Below, one piece after another: positions 36,372 through 45,537 of a stretch of DNA of 64,000 bases. The translations under genes and the position numbers were made by a program. Below the pieces are notes generated by a model. That model was not told the DNA's origin and did not search any database. It saw only the letters and a list, made by a program, of their open reading frames with translations. This stretch comes from Chitinophaga jiangningensis. Its GTDB lineage: Bacteria; Bacteroidota; Bacteroidia; Chitinophagales; Chitinophagaceae. The stretch is taken from NCBI RefSeq assembly GCF_900142605.1, contig NZ_FRBL01000001.1, positions 310,001 to 374,000 on the forward strand. The letters run 5' to 3'. The first letter of the stretch is position 1. Every line of letters begins with the position of its first letter.

Positions 36372-37757
36372 TTAGTTATACCCTGGATTCTGGGTCAGGT
36401 TAATATTCGTTCTCATCGCATCGGAAGGAATCGGATACAAGGTATCCGTAGCCTGCCAGTTAGCACCTTTCAATGGCCCAAGTACAGCATCGGATCTCTT
36501 GGTACGTTTGAGATCGAACCAGCGGTGCCCCCATTCTGCAAACAGTTCCAGCTGGCGCTCTTTTTCAACTGCCAGCAATAATGCCGCCTGATCGAGGCTG
36601 GTGGAAAGCTCTCCCAATCCCGCTCTCTTACGAATAGCATTCAGGTCGCTGCGGCCATCATCCGTTTTACCCTGGTGAATCCTAGCTTCCGCGCGGATGA
36701 GGTATTGTTCCGCCAAACGCATCACCATAGAGTATTCAGTGACGCCGGCAGTGGAAGTGCGGATCTTGTATTTTAACGGAATGTAGTATTTAGGCGTGGT
36801 AGCCGGTGTTCTGACATCCGTCCATTTTGCCAGGCGCTGATCACCCACTTCATAAGCAGATATCAGTCCTGGTTGCAGGCGGAATAAGCCGGTACCGGTA
36901 GCTGTAGCCGGCGTGGAAGTAAACCCTTCCCAGGTGTTTCTGCCGCCGGTAAGATTTAAAGGCTGCAGCTGAAATAAGGCTTCTTTACTGTTAGCCAGGA
37001 ATACGGTATTCAGATCCGTTAACAGCGTATAGGCATTATTGTTAATCACCAGAGAAGCGGTACTTTCTGCCAGATCCCAATTTTGGTTATACAGGTATAC
37101 CCTTGCCAGCAGCGCGTTTGCCACAGCCTTATCGGGGCGGGTGCGTGCACCGGACGGATATTGATCACCTAGCAACTGTACCGCCGTTTTCAGATTGGAG
37201 ATGATGGTGTCGTAAACTTCTGCGCGTGGCACACGTGGTTTTACACCGTTTACCTGGTAGTCTGTTCCGGTAATCATCGGTACATCACCGTACATATTCA
37301 CCAGGTAGAAATAGAAGAAAGAGCGCATAAAATAGGATTCTCCCAGCAACTGATTTCTTACAGCAGGGGTGAGGGATGTTGCGCCAGAAAGCCCTTCTAT
37401 ACAGGCATTCATCTGGTAGATGTAACTGTATAAGTCTGCAAACATGCTTTGCACATACTGACTGCTTGGCAACAGCCTGTTTTCCTTAAACACATCATAG
37501 TTGGCAAAGCTGGTGTAATAATACATCTCATCTGCCTGCATGGCGCTGAGGTAGTTGATCAGCACGTTGGAGAACATGTAGTTAAAGGAATTCATGTTGC
37601 CATATACGCCGGTCACCGCCGCTGTGGCGGCCTTATCGTCTTTAAAAACCAGGTCCGACACCAGTTCATTTTTAGGCAAAGGCGTGTCTACATACTTACT
37701 ACAGGAAGTAGCAGCAAATAACAGTAGCCCGGCTAATAAAAATTGTAATCGTTTCAT
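36372..37757 (-). CDS. SusD/RagB-family lipoprotein (locus 2)
   Basis: The product has 461 residues, a little shorter than locus 1. MKRLQFLLAGLLLFAATSC ends in a lipobox. The middle contains SYFMRSFFYFYLVNMYGDVPMITGTDY and the C-terminus MVMRLAEQYLIRAEARIHQGK, both SusD-like. It follows the SusC gene by 32 bases and precedes the TlpA-like gene. It would bind the substrate imported by the sigma/FecR-controlled transporter. Substrate unknown. Confidence 0.94.
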   Translation of the reverse strand: MKRLQFLLAGLLLFAATSCSKYVDTPLPKNELVSDLVFKDDKAATAAVTGVYGNMNSFNYMFSNVLINYLSAMQADEMYYYTSFANYDVFKENRLLPSSQYVQSMFADLYSYIYQMNACIEGLSGATSLTPAVRNQLLGESYFMRSFFYFYLVNMYGDVPMITGTDYQVNGVKPRVPRAEVYDTIISNLKTAVQLLGDQYPSGARTRPDKAVANALLARVYLYNQNWDLAESTASLVINNNAYTLLTDLNTVFLANSKEALFQLQPLNLTGGRNTWEGFTSTPATATGTGLFRLQPGLISAYEVGDQRLAKWTDVRTPATTPKYYIPLKYKIRTSTAGVTEYSMVMRLAEQYLIRAEARIHQGKTDDGRSDLNAIRKRAGLGELSTSLDQAALLLAVEKERQLELFAEWGHRWFDLKRTKRSDAVLGPLKGANWQATDTLYPIPSDAMRTNINLTQNPGYN

Positions 37758-37789
37758 GATAAAATCTTTTATCTCCCTAAAGAATATTT

Positions 37790-40700
37790 TTAAAAACCAA
37801 ATTGAACGCCAATGGTATATGATTTCAACGGTGGCACTACCATACCTTGTGTTTCAGGATCAAGCCCTTTGTAGTTGGTAATGGTAAACAGGTTTTGACC
37901 GAGGGCATATACGCTCAGGTTGCTCAGTTTCCATTTGCTGGTGTATTTCGACAGATCGTAGCGCAGGGAAACGTTTTTCAGTCTGATATAGGAAGCATCG
38001 CCCCAGTTGGCGGTAGAAAGGCTGTAATTGCGGTACGCTGAAGAACCATCCACCGTGGTAGCACCCGGGACGCTGGTGATATCACCGGGTTTATGCCACC
38101 GGTCCAGTGCGCGGAGATCCTGGTTTACAGGGCCGCCAATCACCACGGTGCTGTAACCATAGTTGATGCCGGGGCCTTCCTGTTTTACAAACGACAGCAG
38201 TACATCCAGTGTGAATCCTTTCCAGTTAAACGTGTTGGAGAAACCACCATAGAAATCCGGCGCTCTCTTACCGAGGATCACGTAGTCATCATTCTCTGTA
38301 GGCGTAGGCGCACCGGTATTACTGAAAAACTTAGGCGTACCCGTTGCCGGATCAATGCCCAGGAACTGATACCCTTTCACGATGGACAATGGCTCACCTA
38401 CTACATAGATATTTTTGTAGGTAGAGGATTCAATACCCGGGAATGATTTCAGTTTATTTTTATTGATGGACATGTTCAGGCCTGTCTGCCAGCTGAAATG
38501 TTTATTTTTAATATTAGTAGTATTCAGTTCAACCTCCCATCCGCTGTTCATTACGCTGGCAGGGAGGTTGGCGGTAATAGATTCAAAACCTACCTGTGGT
38601 GTCAACTGGTAAGCCACCAGTTGATTATCGGAGATATTATAATAATAGTTGGTATTAAACATAATCCGGTTGTCGAGGAAGCCGAGTTCCAGACCAATTT
38701 CCTTTTTATGATTCGTTTCCCACCTGTAATTATTATTTGGCAGTCGGCTGGGTGTTAACCCTGGTATACTCCCGTACGGATAAGGCGTAGAGCTCCAGGC
38801 ATCCAGGTATTGATAGTCGCTGATGTTATCATTACCGGAACTACCGATGCTACCTCTGAGCTTACCAAAGCTAAGGAAGCCGTCTTCCCCGATAAACGAC
38901 TCTTTACTGAATACCCAGGCTGCACCTACGGCGCCGAAGTTACCAAAGCGGTTACCAGGGCCAAAGCGCGTGGAGCCATCGCGACGGAAAGAAGCGTTTA
39001 CAATATATTTTCCATCCCAGTTATAGTTCACCCTTCCGAAGATGGATGTATAGCGGTAAAACGCGTAGACAGACGGGCGTGGCACCACCAGTGCAGCCGC
39101 ATGCTGATCTTCCAGCAAAGCATCGCTGGAGAATCCGGAGGCGATTACTGACTTACCATTGGTGATATTCTGTTGGAAGGTACCACCTACCATAACCTGA
39201 AGATTACCTTTGGCGATGTCCTTATTGTAGTCGAGCTGCGGCTCAATGATGTAAGAGCCTAAACTGGAATTACCGAAGTAGGATTCACTACCTGTTGAGG
39301 TGAGTGGATTCAGGCTGGCATTTGGTGTAATACGCATCTGGTCCATACCCGTGTGGGTGTAACCGAGGCTTGCTTTAGCGTTCAGTCCTGGCAGGATGGT
39401 ATATCTCAACACGGTGTTAGCCAGGAACATATTGGTACTTACCACTGATTTGCGCAGCAGGTAAGCCTGTGGGTTCTGGATGTTGCCGGTCCAGTAGAGG
39501 GCACCGGTGGAATCATACAGCGGGAAGTTAGGCGCCAGGTTATAGAAAAGGGTCAGGTCGGTAGGAATAGAATTATCCTTGTTGGCAGTATAGTTAACGG
39601 ACGCGTTAATATTAAACTTACCATTGAGGCTGGTGTGGTTAATATTCATCCTGCCTGCACCGCGCTGGTAGCCGAGGCTGCCGGGCATCACGGTTGTTTC
39701 CTTATGATAGGTACCGCTGATGAGGTATTGCGTTTGTGCCGTACCACCGGATACCGTTCCCTGTGCTTCCGTGATACGGGCGGTATTACCCATGATGAAT
39801 TTTTGCCAGTCGGTGGTTTTCTGCTGATCCCAAATGGTGATATCCGGAGCGGTTTCGCGGTCGTACGACTTATTATCATGCGCATAGGCTTCTTTGCGCA
39901 TGGCCACGTAGTCAGGCGTACTCAGCATATCCATTGTATTTACCACTTTACCGGCGCCCGTGTATACGTTGAAGTTAGTTTGTGTTTTGCCGGCTTTTCC
40001 TTTTTTGGTGGTAATGAGGATTACGCCGTTACCGCCCCTGGAGCCGTAGATAGAGGTGGCATCTGCATCTTTCAGCACATCGATCCGTTCGATATCGGCG
40101 GGGTTGATGGATGCCATCGGGCTTTGGTTACCGTTAGCAGAGGTGAAGGTATTGAGCGGTTCGGAGTAGAACGGCACTCCATCGATCACATATAGTGGAT
40201 TGTTGGGGCCGGAGAGCGAGCTTTGACCTCTCAGCACCACGCTAAAGTTTGATCCGGGCAAGCCACTGGACGAATTGATAAATACGCCGGACACCCTGCC
40301 CTGCAACGCACCGAGCGCATCGAGCACGGGTTGGTTGGCGATATCACTGGCTTTAATACTGGAAACAGAGCCCGTGTTATAGCGCTTGCTGGTAGTACCG
40401 TAGCCGATCACCACTGCCTCATCGAGGGAGGCTGTTTGTGCTTTCAGTATGATCAGCAGCTGCCTGTTGAGTGCCACTGGCTGGGTTTTAGATTCGTAGC
40501 CGATATAGGAGAACACCATTACATCGCCTTCTTTAGCCGGGATGCTGAAGTAGCCGTTTTCGTTGGTGACTACACCATTGCTGGTACCTTGTATTTTAAT
40601 GGACACGCCGATGAGTGGCTGCCCCTGGACATCTTTCACCTGGCCTGTCTGTCGTTGTTCCTGCTGAGGTGTAGCGGTTTCCGTGCCGTTGATCTGCGGA

Positions 40701-41074
40701 GTTGCCGGCAGTTCTTTTTTACGGATAAAGATAGTTTTATCACGGATGGTAAAGTCCAGTGAACGATCTTTAAACACCGTGGTCAGAAAGGGCACCAGTG
40801 CGGTATTTTCCGCTTTTACGGTTACCGGCTTCGCATGGCGCAGGAGGTCTTTGTCGTAGAAAAACAGGTAGCCTGTTTGTTCTTTGACGGCGCTGAAAAC
40901 CTCCTCCATTGGAGCATTTTTAACGGACATAGTGACCGACTGGGCAAATGCGGAGGCAGATACTTTTAACGTAGCTACCAACATTAGAAAAACTGTCAAT
41001 CGCATAGTAAGTGCAATTTTGGTTGAGTGAAGTCCGGGCATAGGTAGGACTTTACCATAAAAATTCAATTGCAT
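37790..41074 (-). CDS. SusC-type TonB-dependent transporter with STN signalling domain (locus 2)
   Basis: The product has 1094 residues. After the signal sequence (about residues 24-45, ending ASAFAQS) comes an STN (secretin/TonB short N-terminal) domain with APMEEVFSAVKEQTGYLFFYDKD, then the carboxypeptidase-like domain (QTGQVKDVQGQPLIGVSIKI), the SusC signature EAVVIGYGTTSK, plug and barrel. STN-bearing receptors contact FecR to transmit substrate occupancy to a sigma factor. The upstream sequence between FecR and SusC is 154 bases and includes a GC-rich hairpin. The start at 41074 leaves 23 residues before the signal peptide core, so the Met at residue 24 could be the true start. Confidence 0.92.
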   Translation of the reverse strand: MQLNFYGKVLPMPGLHSTKIALTMRLTVFLMLVATLKVSASAFAQSVTMSVKNAPMEEVFSAVKEQTGYLFFYDKDLLRHAKPVTVKAENTALVPFLTTVFKDRSLDFTIRDKTIFIRKKELPATPQINGTETATPQQEQRQTGQVKDVQGQPLIGVSIKIQGTSNGVVTNENGYFSIPAKEGDVMVFSYIGYESKTQPVALNRQLLIILKAQTASLDEAVVIGYGTTSKRYNTGSVSSIKASDIANQPVLDALGALQGRVSGVFINSSSGLPGSNFSVVLRGQSSLSGPNNPLYVIDGVPFYSEPLNTFTSANGNQSPMASINPADIERIDVLKDADATSIYGSRGGNGVILITTKKGKAGKTQTNFNVYTGAGKVVNTMDMLSTPDYVAMRKEAYAHDNKSYDRETAPDITIWDQQKTTDWQKFIMGNTARITEAQGTVSGGTAQTQYLISGTYHKETTVMPGSLGYQRGAGRMNINHTSLNGKFNINASVNYTANKDNSIPTDLTLFYNLAPNFPLYDSTGALYWTGNIQNPQAYLLRKSVVSTNMFLANTVLRYTILPGLNAKASLGYTHTGMDQMRITPNASLNPLTSTGSESYFGNSSLGSYIIEPQLDYNKDIAKGNLQVMVGGTFQQNITNGKSVIASGFSSDALLEDQHAAALVVPRPSVYAFYRYTSIFGRVNYNWDGKYIVNASFRRDGSTRFGPGNRFGNFGAVGAAWVFSKESFIGEDGFLSFGKLRGSIGSSGNDNISDYQYLDAWSSTPYPYGSIPGLTPSRLPNNNYRWETNHKKEIGLELGFLDNRIMFNTNYYYNISDNQLVAYQLTPQVGFESITANLPASVMNSGWEVELNTTNIKNKHFSWQTGLNMSINKNKLKSFPGIESSTYKNIYVVGEPLSIVKGYQFLGIDPATGTPKFFSNTGAPTPTENDDYVILGKRAPDFYGGFSNTFNWKGFTLDVLLSFVKQEGPGINYGYSTVVIGGPVNQDLRALDRWHKPGDITSVPGATTVDGSSAYRNYSLSTANWGDASYIRLKNVSLRYDLSKYTSKWKLSNLSVYALGQNLFTITNYKGLDPETQGMVVPPLKSYTIGVQFGF

Positions 41075-41149
41075 AGATTTGCATTTGTCTGGTTGAATAA
41101 TTGGTATTAAGTATTAGCGTGCTTATGGCGAATGATCACCGGATGTTTA

Positions 41150-41175
41150 CCGGGGGTGGGTCCAATCACCTCCGG
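41150..41175 (+). promoter_or_regulatory. Hairpin upstream of the second SusC gene
   Basis: A 9-bp stem (CCGGGGGTG with CACCTCCGG, one G-T pair) is followed on the plus strand by seven T. Genes here run on the minus strand, where the T run is absent; it may be an attenuator or a terminator for antisense transcription. Confidence 0.35.
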
Positions 41176-41228
41176 TTTTTTTATCTGACGTGACCACTGT
41201 AAAAGTTGGTATTACATCTTCCTATAAT

Positions 41229-42395
41229 TTATTGTTCCACAATTATATTGCGGCCTTCTACACGGAAGTGCAGGCCGGAGGCCTGCAAGCCTTCGAGTAC
41301 ATCCGTGAGTGGCAGCCGGCGTTGTATTTCCCCCTGGAATCTTCTGGCAGGGATATTTCCATTATATACTATTGTAACATCGTACCATCGGGCGAGTTGA
41401 CGCATAACGGTAGGGATATCAGCATCCTGGAAGTAGAATGCTTCTCTTTTCCATGCGAGGATGGCGGTGGTATCGGCATGGGTGATAGTGATTTTGTCGG
41501 CAGCATTGACCAGTGCCTGCTGTCCTGGCCTGAGCACAGCGGCGGTAGTGCCGGCGTTTACTTTCACGGCGCCGCTGATGAGGGTGGTTTTAATGCCTGC
41601 TTCGTCCGTATAGGCGTTGATGTTGAAGCTGGTACCCAGCACCTCTATGCTGGTATTGGCATCCGTTTTAACTTCGAAAGGCCATTGCTGGTGGGTGGCC
41701 ACCTCAAAATATATTTCACCTTTGATGGTAACTTCTCTTTTATTTTTTTCGAAAGATGTGGGATACGTGATGGCAGAAGCCGCGTTGAGCCATACTTTCG
41801 TCCCATCGGGGAGCATTAATCGGAATTGGCCGCCTCTTGGCGTGGTGAGGGTGTTGTACCTGATGGCTGCATTCGGATCCTGAGCGGCATATTGCAGCTG
41901 ACCGTTTTGCAGTTGCGCGATGCTGCCTTGCTGGTTAAACACCTGGCTGGTGGCGCTATCCAGCGGGATGGTGGACCCATCGGCCAGCGTGAGTGTAGCT
42001 TTGTTGGAGCCTGGTACAATCGGGGCTGGCGTTGCAACGGAGGCAACGATTGGCTGTTGGCGGTCCTGACGGAGGTAGGCGCCGGTGGCTACGAGCAGGG
42101 CGATGGCTGCGGCGGCGCTCCACCAATACAGCCGGCGGTAGCGGCTTTTTGCGGGAGCAGCGGGATAATGCCGGTCCCGGAAGGCCTCCCAGCCGGCATT
42201 TGCATCAAACTGGCGGTATTGCTGCAATTTCCCCTGCAATAATTCAGCATTGGTCCACTGCTCAAAGTAAGCACGGTTTCCAGGAGCTGCCTGGATCCAA
42301 TCCATCAGCTCAGTATTTTCTGCTTCCGTTAAAGTTTGTTGCTGATACCCATAAACGAGGTAAGCAATACGTTGTGAAATAGTTGGTTCGTCCAT
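41229..42395 (-). CDS. FecR-family anti-sigma factor
   Basis: The product has 388 residues. A cytoplasmic N-terminal part (1-80) can bind the sigma factor, followed by one membrane segment (about 89-107, WWSAAAAIALLVATGAYL), a FecR domain (GGQFRLMLPDGTKVWLNAASAI and AVKVNAGTTAAVLRPGQQA), and a C-terminal DUF4974-type domain (FQDADIPTVMRQLARWYDVTIVYNG). FecR proteins receive a periplasmic signal from the STN domain of the receptor and release or activate the sigma factor. It lies between the sigma and SusC genes. Confidence 0.94.
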   Translation of the reverse strand: MDEPTISQRIAYLVYGYQQQTLTEAENTELMDWIQAAPGNRAYFEQWTNAELLQGKLQQYRQFDANAGWEAFRDRHYPAAPAKSRYRRLYWWSAAAAIALLVATGAYLRQDRQQPIVASVATPAPIVPGSNKATLTLADGSTIPLDSATSQVFNQQGSIAQLQNGQLQYAAQDPNAAIRYNTLTTPRGGQFRLMLPDGTKVWLNAASAITYPTSFEKNKREVTIKGEIYFEVATHQQWPFEVKTDANTSIEVLGTSFNINAYTDEAGIKTTLISGAVKVNAGTTAAVLRPGQQALVNAADKITITHADTTAILAWKREAFYFQDADIPTVMRQLARWYDVTIVYNGNIPARRFQGEIQRRLPLTDVLEGLQASGLHFRVEGRNIIVEQ

Positions 42396-42502
42396 GTTCT
42401 TATTCCCCTCCAGACACTGTCAATTACTATAAAAACAAGAAAACTTTATTTTCGATTAAAGGAACCCGCTACTTTTTTTATTTTTTTTTCTGGCGGAGCT
42501 GA

Positions 42503-43108
42503 TTAGTGATAATAATAATATTTAATCAGTGCGATATAAACTCCTAACATCGGTAAGATATTCTTTTTGAGCAGGCTGCTACGAATCAGTTTCAGTGCGC
42601 GCAACTTCTGTGCTCTTACGGTATTATAGGAGATCCGCAGCTCATCTGCGATCTCGTCATTCTTTTTACCTTCCAGGTAACTCATTTTAAAGATCCGCCT
42701 GCATTGCCCTGGCAGCGCTTCTATCTCATTATATAATTGTGTAATAATTTCTGTTTCCGTCATGGCGGGATCGAATCCTGTATCCACACCGGTTTGGAGA
42801 TAAGAAAATTCCTTTTCGCGGATGGTTAACCGCTCTTTGCTTTTGAGGAAATTCAGGCAGGCATTTTTGGTGGCAATGAAAAGGAAGGCTTTTATATTAG
42901 CGGCGGATTGAAAATCGGTGCGCTTGTTCCAGAGCTTGGAGAAGGACTCCTGTACCAGATCCTCAGCTTCCTGCGTATCCTGAACAATGCTGTTGGCAAA
43001 ATAGCAGAGTGCCTTGTAGTGTTGATGGAACAGGAATTGAAAAGCGGACTGTTCTCCGGCAGCGAGATTTTTTAATAATACATGTTCCTGTTGTAGATAC
43101 TCCCCCAT
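42503..43108 (-). CDS. ECF-type RNA polymerase sigma factor
   Basis: The product has 201 residues. Region 2 is QDTQEAEDLVQESFSKLWNKR and region 4 is ALPGQCRRIFKMSYLEGKKNDEIADELRIS with HTH NDEIADELRISYNTVRAQKLRALK. It is the first gene of the sigma-FecR-SusC-SusD-TlpA block and presumably directs transcription of it in answer to substrate. The product ends in a hydrophobic tail (SSLLKKNILPMLGVYIALIKYYYYH), which is unusual for an ECF sigma and might contact the membrane. Confidence 0.93.
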   Translation of the reverse strand: MGEYLQQEHVLLKNLAAGEQSAFQFLFHQHYKALCYFANSIVQDTQEAEDLVQESFSKLWNKRTDFQSAANIKAFLFIATKNACLNFLKSKERLTIREKEFSYLQTGVDTGFDPAMTETEIITQLYNEIEALPGQCRRIFKMSYLEGKKNDEIADELRISYNTVRAQKLRALKLIRSSLLKKNILPMLGVYIALIKYYYYH

Positions 43109-43220
43109 TATCGCTGAAAAACACCCGCTTATATGAAATGACTTATCGGTATAAAAATACCCAAAAAAGATGACTTAACGGGTGGTTTTTATGTGTAGTG
43201 GCTTTAGTCAATATACTACT

Positions 43221-43649
43221 TCACTTATCCGCCATAGGCCAAAACACATGGTTCTTATCAAGGAATACAATATAAAACACATTATCCTCTATATATCCCG
43301 CCACCACTTCCTTACTGTTAGCCGTAATATGCATTACTGCCCAGGTTTCAACTGAAATATGTTTTGGCTTGGGAAATTCCGAATGGGGTGGATATCCAAA
43401 TTTATTATATAACTTAATACAGCCCTCCTGAATTACCTCCTGGGTTGTAAATTGCCCTGCATACTGCATCATGGTTGCCAATACCGCCATTAACCCTTCA
43501 TCATCCCACTCCTTAAATGATTGCCCGGGTGGACCTGCAATATGTCTTGTCAGGGAAAATGTTATTTTTCGCTTCTTTGGCTCCTTTATTCCTAAGTCCC
43601 CCTGTTCCCTTAAGTATTTTGGCAGCTTTTTCCCTTCCTTTTTACTCAT
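43221..43649 (-). CDS. Small unknown protein paired with an AAA ATPase
   Basis: The product has 142 residues. The N-terminal 30 are very basic (MSKKEGKKLPKYLREQ, PKKRKITFSL). The C-terminal end has VVAGYIEDNVFYIVFLDKNHVFW, reminiscent of small toxins or nuclease-like partners of AAA15-type ATPases; I do not recognise a named family. Its ATG lies inside the last codons of the ATPase gene (8-base overlap), a strong sign of a two-gene module. There is no signal peptide or membrane segment. Confidence 0.75.
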   Translation of the reverse strand: MSKKEGKKLPKYLREQGDLGIKEPKKRKITFSLTRHIAGPPGQSFKEWDDEGLMAVLATMMQYAGQFTTQEVIQEGCIKLYNKFGYPPHSEFPKPKHISVETWAVMHITANSKEVVAGYIEDNVFYIVFLDKNHVFWPMADK

Positions 43650-44853
43650 ATAACTGAGATATAAGCTTATCCGTAATTTCTAAGGTATCAGCGGCGCCAA
43701 ATTGATTATCCAAATATTTCTTTGCAAAATCAGAAGTATTTCTTACCGCTTTAGTGCTGAATTCAGAAAGGGAGTAAATTTTTGATGCACCGAATTGATC
43801 TTTTTCTACGAACCATATTTGATCCCGCCTCAACAGATCTTTATCCATCAGACTTATATCCTGTCCGGTAAAAACAAATTGTGCATTCCTGCGATTGTAC
43901 TGCTGAAATAAGGCAAGTAGTTTTCTTGTAAGATTAGGATGCAATTTGCAATCCAGTTCATCTATGAACAAAACCCCACCGTACTTTAGATTCAACCATA
44001 CAGGCCCCAGAAGGCGTATCAATTTCTGCGTACCATGTGATTCCATATAGGGATCGAAAGCAACAGCACCAACCAGTAAGTTATGTTCGTTATACTTGTT
44101 ATGATAAGTAATAATTTCATCATCCTTATCGCCTGCTTCTATATTTGAAATCTCCAGATATTTTAATGCCGTAGCTGCCCACGATTTAAAACTCAGATTA
44201 TCTCTCAATAACTTAACTGTGAAACGCTCATAATCGTATTCATCAATGCCACTCAAAGTGCGAAGCAGATTAAACCAGCTTAAAATATGCTTCGATGCAG
44301 GTTGGTTGTATTGGGCAAGATGACTGAGGAATAGAACATTCTCATTCACTTCCGATTTGTATTTATCTCCTTCCGGAAAAGATTCTTTATTAACGGTAAA
44401 TTGCTGCTTTTCCCTGGTGAACAGAAATACTTCCCGATCAACCTTTCTATAAAGCCATTCCTTCAGGATTTCACGATTGTAAATTTCAAATCCATATCTG
44501 TGGATAACCTCTTCAATAAGGAATGAAACTTCAAACATACTACTTTGGGATTCCGTTACAGTACTCAACTTAAAACTAAAATCATTTGGGCTTTTCTTGT
44601 CACCTTCTCTTTTCAACGAATCGCTGAATGAAGAATATATGATTGTATTCATTACACTCATCGCCGCAATAAAATTGCTTTTGCCACTACCATTTGCACC
44701 GTAAACAGCCGCGACTTTGAGCAAATTGAACCCCTTTTTTGTTGGAATTACATTTGTCTCTGTCAATTCCTTAAAAGACTTCACCGATGTCATTAAAAAT
44801 GAAGTTTCCTCCTTAAAAGAAAAAACATTCTTACACTTAAACTCAATCAGCAT
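43642..44853 (-). CDS. AAA15/AbiLi-type SMC-like ATPase
   Basis: The product has 403 residues from ATG 44853 (MLIEFKCKNVFSFKEE). Walker A is GANGSGKSN near residues 52-60, the ABC-like signature region is absent as in COG1106 proteins, and Walker B is GGVLFIDELDCKLHPNLTRKLL, followed by QFVFTGQDISLMD with an H-loop-like position. This is the Old/RloA/AbiLi kind of ATPase, several of which act in phage defence with a small partner. Base composition is visibly AT-richer than flanking genes, consistent with transfer. It precedes the 142-residue partner. Confidence 0.85.
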   Translation of the reverse strand: MLIEFKCKNVFSFKEETSFLMTSVKSFKELTETNVIPTKKGFNLLKVAAVYGANGSGKSNFIAAMSVMNTIIYSSFSDSLKREGDKKSPNDFSFKLSTVTESQSSMFEVSFLIEEVIHRYGFEIYNREILKEWLYRKVDREVFLFTREKQQFTVNKESFPEGDKYKSEVNENVLFLSHLAQYNQPASKHILSWFNLLRTLSGIDEYDYERFTVKLLRDNLSFKSWAATALKYLEISNIEAGDKDDEIITYHNKYNEHNLLVGAVAFDPYMESHGTQKLIRLLGPVWLNLKYGGVLFIDELDCKLHPNLTRKLLALFQQYNRRNAQFVFTGQDISLMDKDLLRRDQIWFVEKDQFGASKIYSLSEFSTKAVRNTSDFAKKYLDNQFGAADTLEITDKLISQLYE

Positions 44854-44950
44854 ATCCAAATTTTTAGCATTATACCTTTAAAAATAAGGAATTATTTACA
44901 CAATTTGCCATTTTATTTCAAAAAACACAAATAACATCCTATGCATAATA

Positions 44951-44980
44951 AAAAAGTCCGGACTCCAACGCCCGGACTTT
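44951..44980 (-). terminator. Terminator of the YiaA-like gene
   Basis: AAAGTCCGG and CCGGACTTT form a 9-bp stem with a 10-base loop, with a T run on the minus strand. It lies 54 bases after the stop at 45034. Confidence 0.8.
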
Positions 44981-45033
44981 CAACAAACAAACAATATATA
45001 GATTACTACACTTTTTAGGATGGAAGGCCGGCA

Positions 45034-45456
45034 CTATTCGCCATTCAAACGATCTTTCGGTTGCTGGCGGCCGTCGCGGGTATTTTTCTGTACTGCAATG
45101 GCAGCAAACAGGCTAAGGGTAAACGACATGGCATAGAAACCTTTTTCACTTTTAGTGAGTCCGGCATTCCAGAGCCCTACCGTTAGCAGCACAATAGCCA
45201 GCAGGGTGGAGAACCAGGCAAGCCCGTAATAGATATTAGTTACGGGAATGCCTTCGAGCTGGTCCCTCACCGACTTCTGTACCGAAACTGCGGCGAACAG
45301 GCCAAACATCAATACGGTAAAATAATATCCTTTTTCATTAAGGGCCATGTCCACATTAGCCAGCCCGATGATATAAGCGCTTACACCTGCTAATAGCGCA
45401 ACCCAGGCGGCAGCTACGAAAGCGGCGGATGGTTGTTGCTGATTTCTTTGTTCCAT
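45034..45456 (-). CDS. YiaA/YiaB-family inner membrane protein
   Basis: The product has 140 residues with two copies of a two-helix hairpin: FVAAAWVALLAGVSAYIIGL and GYYFTVLMFGLFAAVSVQK in the first half, and YGLAWFSTLLAIVLLTVGLW with GFYAMSFTLSLFAAIAVQK in the second. The doubled helix pattern is the YiaA/YiaB domain. Function is unknown in general. A perfect FNR-type box lies 48-65 bases upstream of the start and a TAGCTTTG -7 element lies between them. The gene upstream encodes a Crp/Fnr regulator. Confidence 0.85.
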   Translation of the reverse strand: MEQRNQQQPSAAFVAAAWVALLAGVSAYIIGLANVDMALNEKGYYFTVLMFGLFAAVSVQKSVRDQLEGIPVTNIYYGLAWFSTLLAIVLLTVGLWNAGLTKSEKGFYAMSFTLSLFAAIAVQKNTRDGRQQPKDRLNGE

Positions 45457-45475
45457 AGTGGTAAATTTGATGGTA

Positions 45476-45521
45476 CAAAGCTAGCAGCCACCCAAAGCAA
45501 TTCTTTTGACATTAGTCAAAA
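45476..45521 (-). promoter_or_regulatory. Promoter with a perfect FNR/CRP-type box
   Basis: TTTTGAC-ATTA-GTCAAAA (45504-45521) is a perfect 7-bp inverted repeat of TTGAC-N4-GTCAA form. On the minus strand TAGCTTTG (45483-45476) fits the -7 element. The predicted start near 45470 puts the box centre about 42 bases upstream, the class II activator position. It faces the YiaA-like gene. Confidence 0.7.
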
Positions 45522-45537
45522 ACCTGTTTTGTAAATG

